From: GCA-2731375 sp964631725
GTDB lineage: Bacteria; Pseudomonadota; Alphaproteobacteria; GCA-2731375
Assembly (NCBI GenBank): GCA_964631725.1
Contig: CAZVYX010000011.1
Span: 1-64,000 of the forward strand
Reading direction: 5' to 3'
DNA length: 64,000 bases
In this document: positions 33,747 through 43,185 of the stretch, one piece after another
Position numbering within the stretch: the stretch's first letter is position 1
Layout of the letters: every line of letters begins with the position of its first letter
Notes under the pieces: model-generated
The model's database searches: none
Told to the model about the DNA's origin: nothing
Seen by the model: the letters and a program-made list of their open reading frames with translations, nothing else
Translations under genes and position numbers: made by a program

Positions 33747-34901
33747 CTATAGGCCCATGCGTTGGGCGATGACGTTGCGTTGAATTTCGCTGGTGCCGCC
33801 GCCGATCGGTCCGACGCGGGCATCGCGGAACATCATCTGCATGTCCTGATCCAGGATATAGCCGGCGCCGGCCAGAATTTGCATCGCCATGTCCGCGACC
33901 TTCCAATTGACCTCGGTAGTGTAGGCCTTGGCGACGGCATTCTCCATGATCGGATCGATGCCGGCATCCAGCATTTGCGCCACGCGGAAGGTTTGCGCCC
34001 GGGCCGTCTGGTACATCATCTGCATCTCGGCGAACTTATGGCTGACGGCCTGAAACTTGCCGATCGGGCGGCCGAACTGCTGCCGCTCCTTGGCATAGGT
34101 CAGCGCGTGTTCGATGATCTTCAGGGTATTGCCAACGCCATTGGCGGCAAGGTTCAGGCGTTCCACGTTGAGGCATTTCATCAGGCCCTGCCAGCCGTCG
34201 TTTTCCGTGCCGATCAGGCGGTGGCCGGGCAGGCGCACATCTTCGAAGAAGCAGTGGTTGGCCTCCGTCGTATGCCGCCCCAGGGCATCCAGACGTTGCA
34301 CGGTGACGCCGGGCAACGTGGTATCGACCACGAACATGGAAATGCCGTCATAGCCGCGGCCCGGTTTGGTCTTGCAGACGACGATCAGGTTATGGGCCAC
34401 GTGGGCGGCGCTGTTGTAAATCTTCTGGCCGTTCAGGATGTAGTCATCGCCATCCCGTACCGCCAAGGTCTCGATGCTGGCAACGTCGGAGCCATGATCG
34501 GGCTCGCTGAGGCAGAGGGCCAGGCGCATCTCGCCGGAAATAATCTTGGGCAGGATTTCATGTTTCATCGCCTCGCTGCCGTGCAAGGCGATGTGCATGC
34601 CGGCATAGATGCAAGTGATGCCCCAGGCCTGGGCAATGCCGCCGTAGTGATAGCCCAGGGCCTCGCCCAAAACCGCAAGGTCCATGAAGGAGCCGCCCTG
34701 GCCGCCGTATTCTTCCGGATAGACAATGCCGTTGACGCCGGCTTCGGCCAGCGCGGCGCAGGCCTCGTACGGATAGTCGCCGGCCTTGTCGAGTTCGCGG
34801 ATTTTTTCCGGCGGCAGGACCCGTTGCAAGGTGCCGAGCACGCTTTCGCGCAGCAGCTTCTGCTCCTCCGTGAAGCCGAATGTGAGATTTGGATCGTCCA
34901 T
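33747..34901 (-). CDS. Acyl-CoA dehydrogenase with IVD/LCAD-type catalytic Glu position
   Basis: A 384-residue FAD acyl-CoA dehydrogenase. LALCLSEPDHGSDVAS and NGQKIYNSAAHVAHNL are FAD-binding landmarks, and the C-terminus reads VGPIGGGTSEIQRNVIAQRMGL. Short-chain enzymes have a catalytic Glu before G-T in that motif; here it is Gly. The Glu in NVERLNLAA is at the alternative place used by isovaleryl-CoA and long-chain dehydrogenases, so the enzyme is probably active on branched or longer substrates. AAGGAGT lies six bases before the ATG. Fifteen bases separate it from the LLM oxidoreductase upstream. Confidence 0.92.
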   Translation of the reverse strand: MDDPNLTFGFTEEQKLLRESVLGTLQRVLPPEKIRELDKAGDYPYEACAALAEAGVNGIVYPEEYGGQGGSFMDLAVLGEALGYHYGGIAQAWGITCIYAGMHIALHGSEAMKHEILPKIISGEMRLALCLSEPDHGSDVASIETLAVRDGDDYILNGQKIYNSAAHVAHNLIVVCKTKPGRGYDGISMFVVDTTLPGVTVQRLDALGRHTTEANHCFFEDVRLPGHRLIGTENDGWQGLMKCLNVERLNLAANGVGNTLKIIEHALTYAKERQQFGRPIGKFQAVSHKFAEMQMMYQTARAQTFRVAQMLDAGIDPIMENAVAKAYTTEVNWKVADMAMQILAGAGYILDQDMQMMFRDARVGPIGGGTSEIQRNVIAQRMGL

Positions 34902-34916
34902 GAAATTACTCCTTAC

Positions 34917-35900
34917 CTATCGCCCCGTCAGATCTTGCAGAAGCGGCCGTACCTCGTTGGCGAAACGCTGCAACTGCTCCTCGCGCCTCTCGTAAGGGCC
35001 GGCGAAATCAAGCGAAATGTGGCGCACGCCGGCGTCATGATAGGCCCGGATTCGGTCCGCGACATCCGCCGGTGCGCCAAGGGCGCCATAGCGCCTGGTT
35101 GCGGCCCGCATGTCCATGCCATAGCGGATGCTCAGATGTTCGGCTGCCTCGTCCAGGGCTTGTTCCCCATTGTCGGCGACACGCGCGAATAGCAAATGCG
35201 CCGTCCCAAAGGTTTCCAGGTTTCGCCCCGCCGCGTCCGCCGCCTGTTCGATCACCGCCAGCCCCTCGCGGTACATCTCCGGCGTGATGGCATAGGCGAA
35301 CCAGCCGTCGGCGAGCCGTCCCGTCCGTTGCAGGGCTGCCTTGGCGCGTCCGCCGCACCAGATCGGCGGGCCGCCCCGTTGCGCCGGCGGCGGTGTCATC
35401 CGCACCTTTTCAAAGGGATAGAACTTGCCCTGGTTGCTGACGCTGTCGCCGCTCCACAGCTTGCGCAGTACGCCAATGCCTTCCGACAGCCGCGCGCCCC
35501 GTTCCGTCAACGGCACGCCGCAAGCCTCGTACTCCTTGGGAAATTCTCCACCCAGGCCGACGCCGAAGATAAACCTTCCCTCGGTCAACAGATCGATGGT
35601 GGCGACCTGCTTGGCGACCGGCGTCGGGTGGCGCAGGGGCAGCAGGTAGACCGAGGTTCCGAACATCAGGCGCCGGCTGGCCACCGCCGCCTGGGCGATT
35701 TGCAGCAGCGGGTCAAGAAATGGGATTTCCATGGAGATATGGTCGCCGCACCAAAAGGAATCGTAGCCGAGCGCGTCGACCTGCTCGACCATGCGAACCA
35801 GCTCGTCGATCTTCGGCAGCCACTGCCCGACGCCGGGCTCGCTGCGCCGGTGCATTGTATTGACGCCGATCTTAAGATGATCATCCAGGGGTAAACTCAT
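34917..35900 (-). CDS. LLM-class flavin-dependent oxidoreductase (F420/FMN type)
   Basis: A 327-residue luciferase-like monooxygenase fold protein. KIGVNTMHRR, YDSFWCGDHISME, LMFGTSVYLLPLRHPTPVAKQVATIDLLTEGRF (read in parts) and GLGGEFPKEYEACGVPLTERGARL are family signatures. Members use FMN or F420, and the choice cannot be made from sequence alone. The ATG at 35900 has GAGGG immediately upstream. It is followed by the acyl-CoA dehydrogenase on the same strand. Confidence 0.87.
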   Translation of the reverse strand: MSLPLDDHLKIGVNTMHRRSEPGVGQWLPKIDELVRMVEQVDALGYDSFWCGDHISMEIPFLDPLLQIAQAAVASRRLMFGTSVYLLPLRHPTPVAKQVATIDLLTEGRFIFGVGLGGEFPKEYEACGVPLTERGARLSEGIGVLRKLWSGDSVSNQGKFYPFEKVRMTPPPAQRGGPPIWCGGRAKAALQRTGRLADGWFAYAITPEMYREGLAVIEQAADAAGRNLETFGTAHLLFARVADNGEQALDEAAEHLSIRYGMDMRAATRRYGALGAPADVADRIRAYHDAGVRHISLDFAGPYERREEQLQRFANEVRPLLQDLTGR

Positions 35901-36055
35901 CCGCCCTCGCCTGCCATGTTGAACTTCGAAAGCATCGTAATTTTTGCCGCCCAGCACAACCGTCTGTGCGCATTGCGCTTAGCCTATTGTTTGCAGCGCC
36001 AGGGCCGATGGCACTACCATGGGGCATTGGCCCATAGGCAAAGGGGGAGCAAGCC

Positions 36056-36775
36056 TTGCACGATATTCACACAGTCACCGTCCAGGACAACCTGATGGAA
36101 ATATTCCTGTTCGAGCCCGAGGGGGAAGGGCCGCATCCGGGGATCGTGCTGGCGCAGCATATCCCGGTCGGACATACCGGGGTCGAGAATGACGAGTTCA
36201 CGCTGAAGACAGCCCAGCGTTATGCGCAGAATGGCTATGCCGTCGCCGTGCCATTCATTTTTCACTGGTGGCCGAAAGAGGAAACCATTGAGCTGAAGCG
36301 GGAGGAATTCCGCGATGACTGGACCGCCCTGGATCTCCGCGCGGCCTACGATTTCCTGGCATCGCGGCCGGCTGTCGATGGTACGCGCGTCGGCATCGTC
36401 GGCCATTGCTGGGGCGGCCGCGTCGCCTAGCTTGGTGCCTGCCACCTGCCGGAACTTGCCGCCTGCGCCGTCTTCTATGGCGGCCGGGTCAAGCTGCCCA
36501 TGGGCCCCGGCACACCGCCGGCCATTGAGCTGGCCGGCAACATCAATTGTCCGGTCGCCGGCTTTTTCGGCAACGAGGATGAGAATCCATCGCCCGAGGA
36601 CGTCGACGACTACGAAGCCGCCCTGGCCGCCGCCGGCGTTGCCCACGAGTTTCACCGCTATGACAATGCCGGTCACGCCTTTCAGTCCTTCGGCAACCCG
36701 GATCGCTATCACCACGATGCCAGCGAGGATGCCTGGGACAAGGTGCTTGCCTTCATGCGGGAAAACCTCGGCTAG
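36056..36775 (+). pseudogene. Dienelactone hydrolase family gene interrupted by an in-frame TAG
   Basis: The reading frame encodes a complete ~239-residue dienelactone hydrolase-like alpha/beta hydrolase, but codon 125 is TAG. Before it come the start (TTG with GGGGGAG seven bases upstream) and the nucleophile motif G-H-C-W-G-G; after it come the Asp region FFGNEDENPSPEDV and the His in NAGHAFQSF, so the catalytic Cys-Asp-His triad is split across the stop. The affected position is a residue where relatives commonly have Trp, so a single TGG to TAG change is the simplest explanation. Either it is a recent pseudogene, a sequencing error, or read through. It sits directly upstream of cinA in the same orientation. 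Confidence 0.75.
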
Positions 36776-36810
36776 AAGAGCTTCACTGTCACAATAGGGG
36801 ATTGCCAAAT

Positions 36811-38019
36811 ATGCGTTGCGAAATTGTCGCCATCGGTACCGAACTGCTGTTGGGCCAGATCGTCGACACGAATTCTTCCTGGATCGGTGAACAATTGGCC
36901 CTGGTCGGTATCGATTCCCATTTTCAGACCAAGGTCGGTGATAATTTCGAGCGCATGGAGCGGACCATCCGCCATGCCCTGGAACGCAGCGACGCGGTGA
37001 TCTGTTGCGGCGGTTTGGGTCCGACCCAGGATGACATCACGCGCGAGGTGATCGCCGCCATCATGGGCGTCGAGCTGCGCCGCGACGAAGCCGTGGTCGA
37101 AAAAATCCGCGCCATGTTCGAATCCCGTGGCCGGGTGATGGTTGATAATAACCGGCGGCAGGCGGACATTCCCGTGGGTGCCAGCCTGATCCCGCAGATG
37201 CCGGGCACCGCGCCGGGCCTGGTCTGCCCGGTCGGTGACAAGGTGATCTATGCCGTGCCCGGCGTGCCGCACGAAATGCGCACCATGATGCAGGGGACTA
37301 TTTTGGCCGATCTGCAACGGCGCTCGGGCGAGACCGCCGTGATCCGCAGCCGCGTTCTGCGGACCTGGGGCGATAGCGAATCCGGCCTGGCCGAACGCCT
37401 GGCGGACCGGATCGATCAGCTTGACGGCATCGGCAACCCGACCCTGGCGTTTCAGGCCAGCGGCATGGAGGGCATCAAGGTGCGCATCACGGCCAAGGCC
37501 CCGGACGAGGACGTGGCGGCGGCGATCATCTCGGCGGAAGAGGAAACGCTACGCGGCCTGCTGGGGGACATTATCTTCGGCATCGACGAAGAAACTATGG
37601 AATCCGTCGTTCTCGGCATGCTCGGCGCCCGCGGCATGACCCTGGCCGTCGCCGAGGGCCTGACGGGCGGTGTGCTGTCCGCGCGCCTGTCCGAGATCGA
37701 TCATGGCATGACGGTGTTTCGCGGCGGCGCCGTAAGCCCTGAATTGAATGGCGCCGGACAATCCGGCGCCGATAGCGCTGACAGCGCCGCCCGGGCCGCC
37801 GATCACATACGTGGCGAATTCACCGCTGATGTCGGCCTGGCGGTGGCCGCCGCCCAGACCCGGGAGGAACAGAGCAGCGGCACGGTCTACATGCATCTGG
37901 CCATCGGTGAGGGACAATATGCCGGCACCGTGGCGCTGCCCGGCGACCGCAACCGTTTCCGCAACTACGCGGTCATCAATGTCTTGAACTTCCTGCGCAA
38001 GACATTGACCGGCACCTAA
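36811..38019 (+). CDS. cinA: CinA-family protein with a degenerate C-terminal nicotinamide-nucleotide amidase domain
   Basis: 402 residues. Residues 1-~170 are the CinA N-terminal (COG1058-type) domain with IGTELLLGQIVDTNS, CGGLGPTQDD and AVPGVPHEM, linked to ADP-ribose/nucleotide pyrophosphatase activity. The C-terminal ~130 residues align with PncC (NMN deamidase), but the A-E-S-x-T-G-G nucleophile motif reads AEGLTGG (residues 281-287), with Gly for Ser, and the expected following Lys and T-G-I-A-G-P region are missing, replaced by an Ala/Ser/Gly-rich stretch. The amidase half is probably inactive. The ATG was chosen over a TTG nine bases earlier because GGGGA is nine bases upstream. Confidence 0.88.
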   Translation: MRCEIVAIGTELLLGQIVDTNSSWIGEQLALVGIDSHFQTKVGDNFERMERTIRHALERSDAVICCGGLGPTQDDITREVIAAIMGVELRRDEAVVEKIRAMFESRGRVMVDNNRRQADIPVGASLIPQMPGTAPGLVCPVGDKVIYAVPGVPHEMRTMMQGTILADLQRRSGETAVIRSRVLRTWGDSESGLAERLADRIDQLDGIGNPTLAFQASGMEGIKVRITAKAPDEDVAAAIISAEEETLRGLLGDIIFGIDEETMESVVLGMLGARGMTLAVAEGLTGGVLSARLSEIDHGMTVFRGGAVSPELNGAGQSGADSADSAARAADHIRGEFTADVGLAVAAAQTREEQSSGTVYMHLAIGEGQYAGTVALPGDRNRFRNYAVINVLNFLRKTLTGT

Positions 38020-38184
38020 AGGCAAGCAGATTGGTTGCGGTCTGGGGCGGCGGTATTTGTCGTCTTTCGCCTGATGGTTTATTCTGCAGCCGACCCGGCC
38101 AAAATCTGAACATCGACAACATCCGCCGTTGCCGCGGCCGGCAATATTGATCTGTCAACTTCGCCAGGAAAGAGACCTACGCGC

Positions 38185-40104
38185 ATGGCCAACGACACGG
38201 CGGAACAAAGGGACGGCCCGCCAGGCCCCGCGATCACGCTGCGGCAACAGGCCTATCAAGGGATGTCGGACAGCGGCGACCCGCGCCTTGGCGACGACGC
38301 GGCGGTGCTGTGGCGGATTATCGGCCTGATCCTGCGCTATCGCTTTCGCGTCGCGGTCGCCGTTGGGGCGACGGTCATGGCGGCGGCGTTTCAATTGATG
38401 ATCCCGCGCTTTCTGGGCAACGCGGTCGATCATGCCCTGGGTTTGTTGGGCGATGGCGCGGCGACGCCGGAAATCGCCCGCGCGGCCCTGTTCGAGGCGG
38501 CCATGCTATTGCTCGGCGCCTCGATCCTGCGCGGCGCCTTTACCCTGCTGCACAACTACGGCGGCGAGGCCATCGGCCATCTCATCGCCTACGATTTGCG
38601 GCTGGCGTTTTACCGCAAGCTGCAGGAACTCAGTTTCTCCTTTCATGATCATGTTCATACCGGCGAGCTGATCACCCGGGGCATGCTGGATCTGGAAGGT
38701 GTCCGCATGTTCGTCAATACCGGCGTGCTGCGGCTTGTCCTGCTGGTCGTGTTGATCGGCGCCGGGGCCTATCTGTTGATCTCGACCAATCTGCTGCTGG
38801 GGGTGTTGAGCTTGTCTTTCGTACCCTTCGTGGCCTGGCAGTCGTCGGCGGCGCGTCTGCGCCTGCGCGCCCTGTGGCTGGCCCTGCAGGAGCGGATGGG
38901 CATCCTGGGACAGATCATGGACGAAAATTTGGCGGGCATTCGGGTCGTTCGCGCCTTTGGCGCCGAACCATACGAAATCGGGAAATACGATGTGGCGGCC
39001 GATGACGCCATGGTCATCTCCGATGCGCGGATCAAGACCCGTGCCGCCTCCACCTCCATAATGACCTTCGCCTATTTCATCTCCATGGGCCTGGTCCTGT
39101 GGGTCGGCGGCCTGCGGGTTCTGGAGGGTGCCATGACGGTTGGTGAACTGACAGTGTTCCTCACCTTCATTACCATCCTGCAGCAGCCGGTGCGCCAATT
39201 GGGTCTGTTGGTCAATTCCATTGCCCGGGCCTCGACCTGCGGCGGTCGGCTGTTCTCGGTGCTTGATCTTGAACCCGCGATCCGCGATCAGGCCGGCGCC
39301 ATGCGACTGGCACCAACGGACGGCACCATCCGTTTCGAAGCGGTCTCCTTCGCCTATACCGGCGCGGGCGGACCGCCGGTGCTCCACGATGTCTCCTTCA
39401 CCGTGGCGCGGGGCCGGACCCTGGGCATCGTCGGCCCGCCAGGCAGCGGCAAGTCGACCATCGCCAATCTGCTGCCCCGCTATTACGACCCCAGCGCCGG
39501 CCGGATCACGATTGACGGCCACGACATCCGCGATGTCACCCTGGACAGCCTGCGCCGGGCCGTGCGCGTGGTGCAGCAGGACGCGTTCCTTTTTACCGCC
39601 TCGTTGGAGAACAATATCGCCTATGGCGATCCCTGGGCCGATGACGGCATGATCGAGAACGCCGCCTCGACGGCGCAGATCGACGGCTTCATCGGCGCCC
39701 TGCCGGAGGGCTACGGCACCCTGGTGGGCGAGCGCGGCGTTTCCCTGTCCGGTGGGCAAAAACAGCGGGTGGCGATTGCGCGGGCGGCGATGCTGGGCTC
39801 GGCCGTTCTGGTGTTCGATGATTCCACCGCCGCCATCGACGCGGAGACCGAAAGGCGCATCCGCGAGGCGCTGAAGCCCCATATGGCGGATTGCGCCACG
39901 ATCATTATTTCCCATCGTCTGGGCGCCTTGCGCCACGCCGACGAGATTGTTTTTCTCGAGGCCGGGCGCATCGTCGAACGGGGCAGCCATGACGGCCTGA
40001 TTGCCGAAGGCGGCCGCTACGCCGCCCTGTTCGCCCTGCAAAGCCGGGACGACGGCGATATCGCCGCCGCAACCGCGGATACGGGCGGGGGGCCGGGTGC
40101 ATGA
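38185..40104 (+). CDS. ABC exporter half-transporter, subunit with a degenerate Walker B Glu
   Basis: A 639-residue fusion of a six-helix exporter domain (~1-320) and a nucleotide-binding domain (~370-610). Walker A is GPPGSGKST; the signature is the canonical LSGGQKQR; Walker B reads VLVFDDSTAAID, with Asp where the catalytic Glu belongs; the switch His is in ISHRLG. Starts at ATG with GGAAAGAG upstream and overlaps the next gene by four bases (ATGA). It therefore pairs with the next product as a heterodimer of the MsbA/LmrC type exporting lipids, drugs or peptides. Confidence 0.92.
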   Translation: MANDTAEQRDGPPGPAITLRQQAYQGMSDSGDPRLGDDAAVLWRIIGLILRYRFRVAVAVGATVMAAAFQLMIPRFLGNAVDHALGLLGDGAATPEIARAALFEAAMLLLGASILRGAFTLLHNYGGEAIGHLIAYDLRLAFYRKLQELSFSFHDHVHTGELITRGMLDLEGVRMFVNTGVLRLVLLVVLIGAGAYLLISTNLLLGVLSLSFVPFVAWQSSAARLRLRALWLALQERMGILGQIMDENLAGIRVVRAFGAEPYEIGKYDVAADDAMVISDARIKTRAASTSIMTFAYFISMGLVLWVGGLRVLEGAMTVGELTVFLTFITILQQPVRQLGLLVNSIARASTCGGRLFSVLDLEPAIRDQAGAMRLAPTDGTIRFEAVSFAYTGAGGPPVLHDVSFTVARGRTLGIVGPPGSGKSTIANLLPRYYDPSAGRITIDGHDIRDVTLDSLRRAVRVVQQDAFLFTASLENNIAYGDPWADDGMIENAASTAQIDGFIGALPEGYGTLVGERGVSLSGGQKQRVAIARAAMLGSAVLVFDDSTAAIDAETERRIREALKPHMADCATIIISHRLGALRHADEIVFLEAGRIVERGSHDGLIAEGGRYAALFALQSRDDGDIAAATADTGGGPGA

Positions 40105-42020
40105 CGGTCTTGCCGGATAGCAATGCTTCCAATAATGGCGCAGGTAACGGTTCCAGTAATGGTTCCGGGCGGCCGCCCCGCGCCGTTGTCGGCTCGCAGA
40201 TCAGCCATGACGAGGAAATGTTCGGCGCCGCCTTCGACGGCCGGGTTATTGGCCGCTTTATCACCTACGTGCGGCCCTACCGCCGGCGGATCTATCTGGC
40301 GCTGTTCTCGGTGCTGGTTTTCACCGGCGCGCAGTTGGCCATACCGCTCATTATCCGATACGCCATTGACGAGGCGATGGTCGCGGATGGCGGCGGCGAG
40401 ACCATGTTGTTGTTCATCATGGCGGCGTTCGCCGTCGTGATCACGGTCAACTATGGGGTCAGCTATTTGCAGGACCGCCTGGTCGGCATGACCGGCCAGC
40501 ATGTTATTTTCGATCTGCGCCGCGCCATGTTCGTGCATTTGCAGCATGTCGCCCTGGCCTTCATGGACAAGACCGAGATCGGCCGCATGATGTCCCGGTT
40601 GCAGGGCGATGTAAATTCGCTGCAGGAGTTCCTGGAGAACTCGATTACCGCGATCGGCGACCTGGTGCTTCTCGTCGGCATTATCATCATCATGCTGTGG
40701 CTTGATTTTGAGCTTGGGCTGCTCACCCTGTCGGTGGTGCCGACCCTGCTCATCGTCCGGTTGATCTGGCTGCCCCGGGCGCGCCTTGCCTTTCGCCGGG
40801 CGCGGGAAACCAATTCAGCCACCAACGGCGCTTTGGCCGAGGGCATTCACGCCGTCCGCACCGTCCAGGGCCTGGGCCGGGAAGAGGTTAATTTCGACCT
40901 TTACGATGACAAGGCGCGGGAAAACCTGGCGGCGCATTTGCGCTCCGCCAAATTCGCCCAGGCGATGATCCCCGTGGTCGATACCCTGACCGGCGCCGCC
41001 ATGGGCATTGTCGTGGTTGTCGGCGGCGCCATGGTTCTCGACAGCACCCTGGATATCGGCGTGATGATCGCCTTTCTGTTCTACGTGCAGCGCTTTTTCG
41101 ATCCGATCCGGTCACTGACCATCCAATACAGCGTTATGCAGCGGGCCATGGCCTCGGGCCAGCGCATCTTCGAGGTGCTTGAGGTGCCCCTGGCCATCGC
41201 CGATAAACCCGATGCCGCCGACCCGGCGCGGATTGACGGCGACATCGCCTTCGAGAATGTGACTTTTGGCTATGGGCGGAACCAACCGGTCCTGAACGAC
41301 ATCAGTTTCGCGGTGAACCGGGGCGAAACCGTGGCCCTGGTTGGCCCGACCGGTTCCGGCAAGACCTCCATCATCGCCCTGCTGCATCGCTTTTACGAGG
41401 TTTGGGACGGCGCGGTGAGGCTCGATGGGCGGGATATCCGCGACTACACCAAGGCTGCGTTGGGGCGGCATATCGCCATGGTGCTGCAGGATCCGTTTCT
41501 CTTTACCGGCAGCATTTTCGAGAACATCCGCTACCGCACCGCCGATGCCACGCGCGCGGACGTGGAGCGCGCCGCGCGGGTCGTCGGTGCGCATGATTTC
41601 ATTGCCGGCCTGCCGGACGGTTACGATACGATGCTGGCGCAACAGGGCCGGAACCTCTCGCTCGGCCAGCGTCAGCTTCTCAGCTTCGCCCGCGCCCTGG
41701 TAGCCGATGCCCGGGTGCTTATTCTGGACGAGGCGACGGCGAATATCGACAGCTATACCGAGCGTCAGATCCAGATCGCCCTGGCCCGTCTGCTGGAGGG
41801 CCGCACCGGCATCGTCATCGCCCACAGACTGGCGACGGTGCGCGGCGCCGACCGGATCATTGTGCTGCAGGAAGGGCACATCGTCGAAACCGGAACCCAC
41901 GACGCCCTGATCGCCGCCGAAGGCCTCTACGCCCGGCTCTACGCCCTGAACTACGCCTCGTTCGACGACATCCCCGACGACCTGCTGCAAGCGACGGATT
42001 CAGACCAGGCCCGCACGTAG
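40101..42020 (+). CDS. ABC exporter half-transporter, subunit with the intact catalytic Glu
   Basis: 639 residues with the same layout as its partner. Walker A is GPTGSGKTS and Walker B is VLILDEATANID with the catalytic Glu. The signature reads LSLGQRQL instead of LSGGQ, and the switch His lies in IAHRLATV. The degenerate signature here and the degenerate Walker B of the partner fall in the same composite ATP site, leaving the other site canonical, exactly the asymmetry of LmrCD/TM287-288-type heterodimers. A Gly/Asn/Ser-rich N-terminal ~30 residues precede the membrane domain. Confidence 0.92.
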   Translation: MTVLPDSNASNNGAGNGSSNGSGRPPRAVVGSQISHDEEMFGAAFDGRVIGRFITYVRPYRRRIYLALFSVLVFTGAQLAIPLIIRYAIDEAMVADGGGETMLLFIMAAFAVVITVNYGVSYLQDRLVGMTGQHVIFDLRRAMFVHLQHVALAFMDKTEIGRMMSRLQGDVNSLQEFLENSITAIGDLVLLVGIIIIMLWLDFELGLLTLSVVPTLLIVRLIWLPRARLAFRRARETNSATNGALAEGIHAVRTVQGLGREEVNFDLYDDKARENLAAHLRSAKFAQAMIPVVDTLTGAAMGIVVVVGGAMVLDSTLDIGVMIAFLFYVQRFFDPIRSLTIQYSVMQRAMASGQRIFEVLEVPLAIADKPDAADPARIDGDIAFENVTFGYGRNQPVLNDISFAVNRGETVALVGPTGSGKTSIIALLHRFYEVWDGAVRLDGRDIRDYTKAALGRHIAMVLQDPFLFTGSIFENIRYRTADATRADVERAARVVGAHDFIAGLPDGYDTMLAQQGRNLSLGQRQLLSFARALVADARVLILDEATANIDSYTERQIQIALARLLEGRTGIVIAHRLATVRGADRIIVLQEGHIVETGTHDALIAAEGLYARLYALNYASFDDIPDDLLQATDSDQART

Positions 42021-42064
42021 GCGGGAATTGCAGCGTGGTTGTTCGCATTATGTCGTGGAAAGGT

Positions 42065-42141
<77 letters not shown>

Positions 42142-42181
42142 CAAAGAAAACCTCCGGACATACAGCGTCCGGAACGGGCGC

Positions 42182-42210
42182 AAGCTAGGGGATTTTGCCC
42201 TCGACCGCAA
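42182..42210 (-). promoter_or_regulatory. Candidate promoter for tRNA-Arg
   Basis: On the minus strand TTGCGG (42205-42210) and TAGCTT (42182-42187) are 17 bases apart, about 45 bases before the tRNA. Spacing is right, but the -10 is weak. The remainder of this 131-base gap shows nothing else. Confidence 0.3.
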
Positions 42211-42272
42211 GGGCGCGTTTGCCCATCCTGGCATCATCTGGGCACCAACCGTGCTTATCCCACAGCAGGTTC

Positions 42273-43175
42273 CTACAGGCGGTAGGTTTCCGCCGCGTTG
42301 TCGTGAAACAGCTTGCGGCGGTCGGCCTCGGACTGCTCGGCGGTGATTTCCAGGAAGCCATCGAAAATCGTCGCGAAACCACCCACCAGGCGGTCGACCG
42401 GGTAGTTCGAGGCGAACATGCAGCGCCCAGGCCCGAAGATGCCGATAACCTGGCGCACCACGTCGGCCTGGCGGGCAACGCTCCAGCAATGGCCGGCCTC
42501 GCCGATGCCGGAGATCTTGACCTTCACGTTGGCCTGCCCGGCCAACTCCTCCATGCCGGCGCGCCAGGCGGCCAGGCCTACATCGCAGCGGTCCTCGGGC
42601 ACGCCGGCATGGTTGAGGACGATGGGGATATGGGGGAAGTCACGGGCCAGGGCGGCGGCCTCCGGCAGGTGCCAATAACGGGTTTGCAATTCGTAGTGCA
42701 AACCGTGTTTGGCCAACAGGCTATAGCCTGCGCGCCAGGCCGGGTCGGACATGGCGCCGGGCATGCCGCTTCGTACTTCTTCCGGGCTGGCCGCGCTGGC
42801 GGGTTTCTGCCGCACCCCCCGGACCAGGGGATAGGCGGCATGGCCGGCCAGGACCTGGGCAATATCGTCGCGGGCGAACCAGGCCTGGCCGATGACGGCG
42901 CTGGGCAGGCCCTCGGTCTCCGCCAGGTCGTGCAGCCAGCGGGTTTCCGCCAGGGGGTCGGCGGGGTTCCATTCCGCCTCCATGTGTACGGTCCCGGCGA
43001 TTTCAAATCCTGCCGTGTCGCGGCGGTAGTCGCCCGGCAGGTAGTCGCGCAGCAGCGGGCCGACCGGGCCATAGCGGTGCGGCGCGGGATCGGCCGCCTC
43101 CAGCCAGGGATAGCGGCCCTGGCCGAGCTGCCAGAAATGCTGATGGCAATCGACGATGGGTATGCGGGCGGTCAA
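42273..43175 (-). CDS. Amidohydrolase (TIM-barrel, amidohydrolase_2 / lactonase-like)
   Basis: A 300-residue metal-dependent hydrolase. VDCHQHFWQLGQGRYPW is the H-x-H motif with the H-F-W of the L-fuconolactonase/2-pyrone-dicarboxylate lactonase group. HMEAEW, LNHAGVP, FASNYPVDR follow, with the late Asn-Tyr-Pro-Val-Asp motif giving the metal-ligating Asp. Its ATG lies about 10 bases after the DUF1491 gene stop on the same strand. Natural substrate unknown; lactone hydrolysis is likely. Confidence 0.87.
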   Translation of the reverse strand: MTARIPIVDCHQHFWQLGQGRYPWLEAADPAPHRYGPVGPLLRDYLPGDYRRDTAGFEIAGTVHMEAEWNPADPLAETRWLHDLAETEGLPSAVIGQAWFARDDIAQVLAGHAAYPLVRGVRQKPASAASPEEVRSGMPGAMSDPAWRAGYSLLAKHGLHYELQTRYWHLPEAAALARDFPHIPIVLNHAGVPEDRCDVGLAAWRAGMEELAGQANVKVKISGIGEAGHCWSVARQADVVRQVIGIFGPGRCMFASNYPVDRLVGGFATIFDGFLEITAEQSEADRRKLFHDNAAETYRL

Positions 43176-43185
43176 GGAAGGCGCC

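Noticed and set aside
33730..33906. 59-residue N-terminal extension of the prepilin peptidase
   Set aside because: Low-complexity Arg/Gly-rich shadow of the acyl-CoA dehydrogenase gene; family start matches the ATG at 33729.
36428..36430. Selenocysteine or pyrrolysine explanation for the dienelactone hydrolase stop
   Set aside because: The codon is TAG, not TGA, so Sec is excluded. Pyrrolysine needs a rare machinery not expected here, and a Trp codon change is simpler.
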